Shown piece by piece: positions 56,922 to 64,000 of a DNA stretch of 64,000 nucleotides (the stretch's first letter is position 1; each line of letters begins with the position of its first letter). The stretch is from positions 5,464,363-5,528,362 of the forward strand of contig SSBO01000009.1 of the NCBI GenBank assembly GCA_005281725.1, written 5' to 3'. The DNA comes from Wuchereria bancrofti (lineage: Eukaryota; Nematoda; Chromadorea; Rhabditida; Onchocercidae). The notes under the pieces were generated by a model. The model saw only the letters and a list, made by a program, of their open reading frames with translations, did no database searches and had not been told where the DNA came from. Position numbers and translations under genes: made by a program.

Positions 56922-58014
56922 TTACAATGGGTACTGCAGTAGACCAGTGTCCGGTGCGAGCTCTAAGATTGTTTTCTGCACATCGCGAAATTTCGGATGG
57001 TCCGCATCTCCTAATAGACCAAGAATGGCACATTCACTAGTTGTTAAAATAGCACCGGCAACTTCCATTTGTCGTAAGCCAAACATTCTTTAAAACTCAA
57101 TTTATGTCAATAAAAATATTTTATCTGCTGAAAGCTATACACAAATCTGACATGCAACCCAGAATTTAATTTATACTACTATAAAAGATACCTGTCCGTT
57201 TGTGAGCGAGATGAGACAGCATCAGCAACCACATGTACTGCAATTCCTTTTTCGAGCATATCAAGCGCTGTGTGTAAAACACATACATGCGTTTCAAGGC
57301 CACATAATATCACAGACTGCGATGATTCAAGCGCTTTCGTAACAGATGGAATACACATGCTAAATCTTTTCTTCTCAAAAACTGGTATATTATGTTTGTT
57401 TAGATCCAATTCTGACACAGTATGCCCAAGCCCTAAATAAAAAAATCAATTCACTGAAGTTGTGAGGGAAACTTCAGTTCTGCTCGCGGTGCTCTCCGAT
57501 GACTTAATAATCATTTTTTAAATTCAAAATTCGAACTTAACAGTTTCATTTTAAAACTTAAACGTAAAACCCATACATACAACTGTAGAAGCATGCAAAA
57601 CCACATGCGTAAAACTTGAACACATCGTTGGCAAATTATGTGTTTAACAATACTCCCTCAAAGTGAGATTAAGAACCTTGGGATTCTTAATAATTTCACC
57701 TTTTGGATACTGTTCGGTGGCAATAATTTTCATATCAAGAAGTTTCGCAGCGACAATAAGACGTTTACTAACTTGAACAATTTCCTCAAAATATTTGACA
57801 CTTGGCCTGCAATTTTATGCAAAACCCGTATACCAATTCGCAAAAAAAAAAAAAAAAAAAAACGAAAAAAGACTGAATAATCCTAACAACATTTTGTAAT
57901 TAAAACCATTGATTCAAACAATGCATAAAGTCACCTGAATTTCTCTTGTATATCACAAATAAGCAGTGCAGAATTTAGAGGCGACAATCGCAAAGCAGCA
58001 CGTGGAACAGCCAT
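56922..58014 (-). CDS. isochorismatase domain-containing hydrolase (ISOC-like)
   Basis: A member of the cysteine-hydrolase (isochorismatase-like) fold, closest in memory to ISOC1/ISOC2; the substrate of these animal proteins is not established. Four exons: 57935-58014, 57700-57806, 57192-57432, 56922-57087, giving 197 residues. Seen: [10 protein letters not shown] with the catalytic-type Asp near residue 20, [11 protein letters not shown], and [19 protein letters not shown] with the nucleophile-type Cys, followed by [15 protein letters not shown] poly(A) tract (57842-57862) lies in the first intron. All junctions are GT-AG and in phase. The ATG is immediately preceded by a GA repeat behind an acceptor-like TATTAG, suiting trans-splicing. 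It lies 551 bp downstream of HSP90 on the same strand. Confidence 0.93.
57842..57862. repeat. poly(A) tract (T21 on the gene strand) in ISOC intron 1
   Basis: 21 uninterrupted A residues on the plus strand, 36 bases upstream of the intron's acceptor on the gene strand. Confidence 0.95.
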
Positions 58015-58564
58015 CTCTCTCTCTCTAATACAACCTACCTGCAGCAAACAAATAAACGAAAAACGCCCTCCAGACTACCCCAACCAACGTCCAAAGACAA
58101 AGGCTTAGGACATCAGAGAATGATCGTATCCTCGCAATCCAATTTTTGAATGCAATATGCAAATCGCAAAGCCGTACTGATACGGGCACTCACACAATAA
58201 CTAAGCAGCTCTTGGAGCATGACACGACACAGCTTTTCCCAAATAGCTTGGCAACTCTTCCAACTCTTCAAAAAAAATTTATTGGTAGTACAGAAACATA
58301 GAAATAATCAAAACAAAAATATCATTAAAAAAATAAGTCATTTAAAAACGTGTGGCATACTCATGCACTTTTAACAATTTTGCTTCCTCATTATAAAGAC
58401 TGAACAACTCAACACGAGATCAACAAAAACGCACAAGTTCGACATCAAATGAAAAATTCATCACGGAAACGCTGCTTGAGTAATTTCCACTTAATTTTAC
58501 TATAACTTAATTCATATTGATGAGCGGACTTGGGCAAACATTATTAAAATTTAATGAGTGCGAA

Positions 58565-61500
58565 TTAATCAACTTCTTCCATCCTCGATGCATCTTCCTC
58601 AGCACCAACTAAGTTTGGCACACATTCGTCTTTCTCACCAGAAACGGATGCAATTGCTTCTTCTTCCTCATCTTCCGTAATATCAAGCCCAAGCTGGAAA
58701 AACAGTGCACTTCCTTCCTTCATCCGTCAAAAAACCCAGCCTACAAGTAGTCTACAAGTATCATATCTAATCAAATCATTACCTTAATCATGCGATATAT
58801 CCTTGATGCATGCAATTGCGGATCTTCAAGCGAAAAACCAGAAGAAAGCAAGGCAGTTTCGAAGAGCAAAACCACTAAATCTTTTACAGTCTTATCGTTT
58901 TTGTCTGCCTCAACACGCTCTCGTAGTGCTCTGAAACGAAACAAACAAAGCAAAATAACCAACACCCTTCCTCCCTCCAAAAAATTTGGGCTCATAAAAT
59001 CAATCCAACGTACTTGATAACAGAATGGTCAGGGTTGATTTCGAGATGTTTTTTGGCAGCCATATATCCCATTGTAGAAGAATCCCGCAGTGCCTGCGCT
59101 TTCATAATCCTCTCCATATTAGCAGACCATCCATACTCAGATGTTACAATGCAACAAGGAGATGAGACCAATCGATTCGATACAGCAACTTTCTCAACCT
59201 ATATATCAAGCAATATATATAGCAAGTTTAGCACACGACTGTAAACAAATTTATAAAATCTTCCCAAGTCTATACAAACAACCGTGTTTAAATCAAATTT
59301 CTGGTATTCCGAATGCAATAAGAATTGAGGACCCATACATTGTAAATCGCTTAATATACCTTACCTTTTTCTCCAAAATATCCTTCATGACCTTGCACAA
59401 ATTCTCAAATTTAACTTTGTCTTCCTCAAATTTCTTCTTCTCCTCCTCACTTTCAGGCAGTTCAAGACCTTCTTTAGTTACTGAGACCAGTTTCTTGCCA
59501 TCGTATTCCTTCAGCTGCTGCACACAATACTCGTCTATCGGATCAGTCATGTAAACAACCTGTAGAAATTATAAGCATGTATGTGGAAAGTAAAAGAAGG
59601 TTGACATAAATCCGATTGTCTGACAAACCTCAAAACCACGTCTCTTGACACGCTCCACAAACGCAGAACTGGCGACAGCTTCCCTAGATTCACCAGTAAT
59701 AAAATAGATTTGCTTCTGGTTTTCCTTCATACGACTGACATAATCTTTCAGTGAAGTCATCTCCTCGCTAGATGCTGATGTATAGAATCGTAAGAATTCC
59801 GAAAGTTTTTTTCGATTGGTCGAATCTTCATGGATACCAAGCTGCAATTAATCGTGTACAAGCGGAAACAACGGAATATTTGAGTATAAAATCCACTCCT
59901 TAAATTTAAACTGACAGGAAACATATACCTTTATATTCTTCGAAAACTGCTCGTAAAACTTTTTGAAGTTATCTTTGTCTTCCGCGATTTCGTCGAACAA
60001 TTCAAGACATTTCTTGACAAGATTCTTACGAATGACCTTCAAAATTTTGGATTGCTGCAGCATTTCACGGGAAATATTTAGCGGCAAGTCTTCGCTATCA
60101 ACAACACCTTTGATGAAGTTCAAATATTCCGGCATCAACTCATCGCAATTCTCCATGATAAACACTCGGCGAACATAGAGCTAAAAAAACAGCATCAAAC
60201 GTCTGAAATATGCGAGACCTTGCAGAAGTTCCGAATTCTAGTAAAATCACATAGAGCCTGAACAGACCTTAATAGCATTCTTTGTCTTCTTATTCTCAAA
60301 CAAATCAAATGGTGCACGTTGTGGTACAAATAACAGAGCACGAAATTCAAGTTGCCCCTCAACTGAGAAATGTTTGACTGCAAGATGATCCTCCCAGTCA
60401 TTCGACAGTGATTTGTAGAATTCCGCATATTCTTCATTGCTTATGTCATCAGGATTACGAGTCCAAATAGGCTTTGTCTGGAAGGAAGTTTTTGAAAACA
60501 ATTCAACCGAGTAATGCAGAAGCGCATATATATATATTATTCAACCAGAAACGTGTCCAATAAATTAACCATATACCACCTCTTAAATCTTCGAACCTAC
60601 CTTGTTCAGCTCTTCATCTTCGTGGTACTTCTCCTTGATCTTCTTCTTCTTCTTATCTTTCTCCTTCTTATCTTCTTCCTCATCTTCCCCAACATCTTCA
60701 ATTTCACCTTCTTTCTTTTCCTTGTCTTCGTCCTTCTTTTCTTCCTCCGCTTCATCATCGGAGACTTCTTTATCACGCTCTTTCTCTACAGTAAGTTTAA
60801 TCGGATACCCGATAAACTGTGAATGCTTCTTCACAATCTCTTTGATGCGACGCTCCTCAAGATAGTCAGTCTGATCCTCCTTGATGTACAGGGTAATTTT
60901 GGTGCCACGCGTAAGTTCTGGATCATTCACCTGTCGAATGATGAATGAACCTGCAAGCATGTTCCTACAGTACCTCAACAATCCACAGCATACATTTAAA
61001 GACTAATAACACTTCTCGATAACGGCGACAAAATTACCTCCAGCTGAGGACTCCCATTGATAACAATCATCATCATTGTGCTTGGAGGCCACAACAACTT
61101 TATCTGCAACCAGAAATGCGGAGTAGAACCCAACACCGAATTGACCAATCATGGAGATGTCAGCACCGGCCTAAAACATGTAGTTCAACAGAGAGACTCA
61201 TACTTTGCCAGGAAACTGTGGCGTTAAGTGCAGATACCTGGAGAGCCTCCATAAACGCCTTGGTGCCAGATTTAGCAATTGTGCCCAAATTATTAACCAA
61301 ATCTGCTTTAGTCATACCAATTCCCGTGTCCATAATGGTCAGCGTTTTATCAGCCTGTAAAAACTTGGTATAACACGGTTTACAACAGACACAAAATATA
61401 GAAGAGACAACTTGGGAGCAGTAGAATTGGTACCGAAGACTAAAGAAGCACCTTATTCGGAGTAATCTTAATATACAACTCTTTCCCAGTTTCCAATTCG

Positions 61501-61772
61501 GCTGGTTCAGTGAGCGCCTGGTATCGGATCTTATCAAGAGCATCCGAAGAATTCGAAATCAATTCACGAAGGAAAATTTCCTTATTGCTGAAAAGGAAAA
61601 GTTTGAAACCTCGAGCCATTAACCCACTACACATAATGCTACCAAATCTACCCGTTCCCAGTAAACGGAGATAAAAAAGAAAAAACCTGTAAAATGTGTT
61701 GATGATGAGACTCATCAGTTGGGCGATCTCCGCTTGAAACGCGAAAGTTTCACCATTCATTTCTTCCGACAT
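58565..61772 (-). CDS. daf-21: cytosolic heat shock protein 90
   Basis: ATP-dependent chaperone for kinases, receptors and many other clients. Twelve exons: 61687-61772, 61452-61587, 61238-61354, 61038-61170, 60601-60950, 60268-60477, 59929-60180, 59629-59841, 59365-59559, 59014-59198, 58783-58930, 58565-58693, giving 717 residues. Seen in order: the GHKL ATPase motifs ([49 protein letters not shown]), a Lys/Glu-rich charged linker in exon 60601-60950,  middle-domain blocks ([32 protein letters not shown]), the dimerisation region ([19 protein letters not shown]), and the TPR-binding C-terminus RMEEVD. All introns are GT-AG and in phase. A GGCAG acceptor at 61793-61794 leaves a 20-nt leader. 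It is the orthologue of C. elegans daf-21 by family; the upstream region carries heat-shock elements. Confidence 0.98.
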
Positions 61773-62071
61773 TGTTACTAGTCTTACTCCGACTGCCAAG
61801 AATGTCTTGCACACGAAAGCTAAAATTTGAGGTTAAAATTTATCGCTGCTGTGCACAGGGACTTCAAAAAGTTCCACATCTTACCTCCACCTTACAAATA
61901 GCTACTCTCTCAGCCTTAAAGAATCCCTTCCTTAGCCTACCAAAACATTGGCCCGAAGTGAATGTCCCCTGAACTTCCAACATGACAGAAAACACCAATC
62001 ACCATAACGACATCAGCCAAACCTCTCCTCAACCACTCGCACCACAACCACCGATAACGCTACTAGTGTCC

Positions 62072-62361
62072 GAAGGTTCCCGTAGACCCTTTTATATCAT
62101 TCGGTCCTAGGAATGTTCTAGAACCATCGGTGGGCGGCGCTTGCAGTAATGATAACCAATGAATGAACGGTGAAGTATTTGAATAGAATGTTCTGGAAGG
62201 TTCTGCGAGGGTCTCCGAGGATATACACATTTGAGAAGAGTGGGACGTTCTGGAAGGTTCTTCGAGGGGTAGGTATTGTATAATGTTCTCGGAGAGGTAT
62301 GTGTGTTTCGAGTGACTTTTTCTTGGGAGAGGTGCCATTCCCGAGATGTCCGAGAATATTC
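62072..62361 (-). promoter_or_regulatory. HSP90 heat-shock element array
   Basis: Inverted nGAAn/nTTCn pentamers occur in several clusters: GAAGGTTC near 62073, GAATGTTCTAGAA at 62111-62123, GAATGTTCTGGAAGGTTCTG at 62186-62205, GTTCTGGAAGGTTC at 62247-62260 with flanking half-sites, and GAATATTC at 62354-62361. These are the binding pattern of trimeric HSF, and several clusters have three or four contiguous pentamers. Confidence 0.9.
62089..62096 (-). promoter_or_regulatory. TATA box of HSP90
   Basis: TATAAAAG on the minus strand, about 320 bases upstream of ATG 61772. The distance implies an outron or a 5'-untranslated intron ending at the acceptor 61793-61794. Confidence 0.8.
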
Positions 62362-63877
62362 CGTTGCCGAAAAAACATTTTTGGCAGGAGCATAAAATAT
62401 GGTTCATGCAATATCCGGCTGGACAATGCATGATCTTCCGAATCTAGTCCATTAAATCCCGAAGTCTCGATTTCTGAACTGTGTTCCAGTTTATACTAAC
62501 ATTGAATATAAATGTTTTCCTGTAAAAGCTGGAAAAAAATAGTGCAGTAAGCAGGACTACAGGATGATCTTTGCTTTCGCACCACTAATGCTTCAATACG
62601 GCCGATATCCACGTAGCGTTTAGTTGAAAGTTATGGTAAAACTGGGTTTCAAGCAGTTTTGTTGCCTCCCTCCCATGCAAATTAAACCCCACCTTTGAAC
62701 TTTATACCGATATACAGATTACTGTCGGTTATTTCTTCAAATAAATTTCAAATTGAGACCTTTTCCCTCCGTATTGGTTAGTGTTAACAAGTTTCATTTG
62801 TATTCCTTTTATATTTGTGCAACGAATTTTGTACTGGTGTGAGAAATTTGAGTATTACAAGGTAGCAATAAATTGGAAGAAGTGTTGCTGGCTAGTATCA
62901 CAGGTTAATGTTCGTACAGTTTCTACGGTGACAGTGATGTGATTCCTCTTGAGCAACTTTATTCAAGTTACCAAAAAAATCATAAAAGAACTGATAAAAA
63001 TAGCTAAGTGAAGAACAGCTATTAAAATCACAATGTCTGCAGTTGAGAGAGATAAACCGATGGCTGCGTAAATGTTACCAACTTATTTCAGCATTATATT
63101 CGCACTTGTAGATATATTCATTCCAATGAGAGAAAAATACCGGCATCAGTAATATAAGAATAGTGTCGTAATATGGATGAAAACAAGAGAAAAAAATACG
63201 ATGAGATATACTGAGAAGTGAACAATGCGTTTAGGGTCATCCGGTCAGGTATGATCTGGTGTAGTCGCTGTAGTGATTCTACTCACAGCGGTGGGCTTAA
63301 GAAGACCAATAGCTGAAAAAGTACAGTTCTTGATTGCAAAACAAAGTTTGAAAATGTCGCATTCGGGAACCGTACAGGGCAGAACAGAACAGTTTCGCCA
63401 AATCGAGTAGCGCTACTACTTGATCAAAAATCGGGCATTTTTAACTTAAAAGCTTTTTGTCCCTCAAAAAGTTACGCTTCACATACGTTAAGATTAAAAA
63501 CAGGTAGATTAACAGGGAAGCACAAGAGAATTCCAAATGGAACTGGTCACGATAATTAGGACACTGACTACCAATTTAATCTGGTAAAAGTTTGGATAAG
63601 GCGCATATAAGGTAACAGTTGAATATGTGGAGTTAGTTTTCTCAGCAGCAAAGCCATCGTAACTTCCAATGAGTATGAATAAGTAGTCATTTAAAATGCG
63701 CATAAGATCTCTTTTTTGATATTATTCACATCAGTGATAACACTAAGTCAGAAAGTATTCAAATACAACAATACTGACCGAGATATCTGCTTGTCTGAAG
63801 CAAACATTACAACAGAGCACTAACAACATTCTGAGGGTTATGAGCAGTGTGCGTGCATCAGATAATCATAGAAGGAG
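62362..63877. other. noncoding interval upstream of HSP90
   Basis: No recognised gene. A possible exon on the minus strand, 63572-63703 (ATG 63703, MRILNDYLFILIGSYDG..., donor-like TTG|GTAGTC), is open but unsupported by homology. Confidence 0.4.
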
Positions 63878-63935
63878 TTAAAATTGTACAGCTATTGTCG
63901 GTTCAGCATTTTCGTCGGGGTCAGAGCGGATTTGC
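63878..63935 (-). CDS. partial: coding-like terminal exon at the right edge
   Basis: Behind a TTTTCAG acceptor, one frame (entered in phase 2) reads QIRSDPDENAEPTIAVQF to a TAA at 63880-63878. The other frames are closed early. The acidic, protein-like reading in an AT-rich setting suggests the last or penultimate exon (a donor-like A|GTACAA also exists) of a gene whose body lies beyond position 64000. Product not recognised. Confidence 0.35.
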
Positions 63936-64000
63936 CTGAAAATAAAAAATACTTGTGGTAAAGTCAAATGGTCTTTTTAAAGTCAATGAGTTTGCACAAA

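Noticed and set aside
59141..59554. 137-codon plus ORF
   Set aside because: It is antisense to HSP90 exon 59365-59559 and introns, so a shadow frame.
62063..62431. 122-codon minus ORF upstream of HSP90 with repeated EPSRT-like units
   Set aside because: The repeats are the translated heat-shock elements. The region is promoter DNA with TATA and HSE signals.

Overview
The window reads as nuclear DNA of a nematode, most likely a spirurid or filarial one. It is AT-rich and has many introns of about 100-900 bp. Several first coding exons lie 20-75 bases after a TTNCAG-type acceptor with no recognisable cis donor, which fits spliced-leader trans-splicing. The recognised proteins (900-aa alpha-actinin, 717-aa HSP90, CPSF6, MYG1, an RMD protein and an isochorismatase-domain protein) are all eukaryotic. 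Species is not determinable here. Every exon boundary was read by eye from splice signals, reading phase and remembered family sequence.

Layout. 1-1.3 kb: a possible small minus-strand gene. 2.2-7.7 kb (minus): a gene for an unrecognised protein with a proline-rich N-terminus and four C-terminal membrane spans; all eleven exons agree in phase. 10.2-11.8 kb (plus): fragments of a probable acidic coiled-coil gene. 12.1-18.3 kb (minus): alpha-actinin in 20 coding positions, one of them filled by a choice of two mutually exclusive exons. 18.4-30.4 kb: gene-poor DNA with repeats, a near-perfect hairpin and a few isolated coding-like stretches. 30.5-33.4 kb (minus): CPSF6 (cleavage factor Im large subunit), head-to-head with MYG1 at 34.9-38.0 kb (plus). 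38-45 kb: mostly noncoding, with a cysteine-containing small ORF and a TTA-rich microsatellite. 45.1-47.7 kb (plus): a regulator-of-microtubule-dynamics (RMD/FAM82) protein. 48-54.6 kb: gene-poor. 54.8-55.8 kb (plus): a small secreted repeat protein built on an NNAYGD(E/K) motif. 56.9-58.0 kb (minus): an isochorismatase-domain hydrolase. 58.6-61.8 kb (minus): HSP90, with a TATA box and a dense array of heat-shock elements up to 62.36 kb. A coding-like exon lies at the right edge (63.9 kb, minus).

How the parts relate. The named genes are mostly housekeeping or cytoskeletal and do not form one pathway. Points of most interest: the alternative actin-binding-domain exons and two non-canonical splice sites in alpha-actinin; a GC-AG intron in MYG1; the secreted NNAYGDE repeat gene with a decayed extra module, and two other loci (27.8 and 38.9 kb) carrying similar short motifs; a 158-bp foldback element with TA ends; and a 103-bp hairpin.
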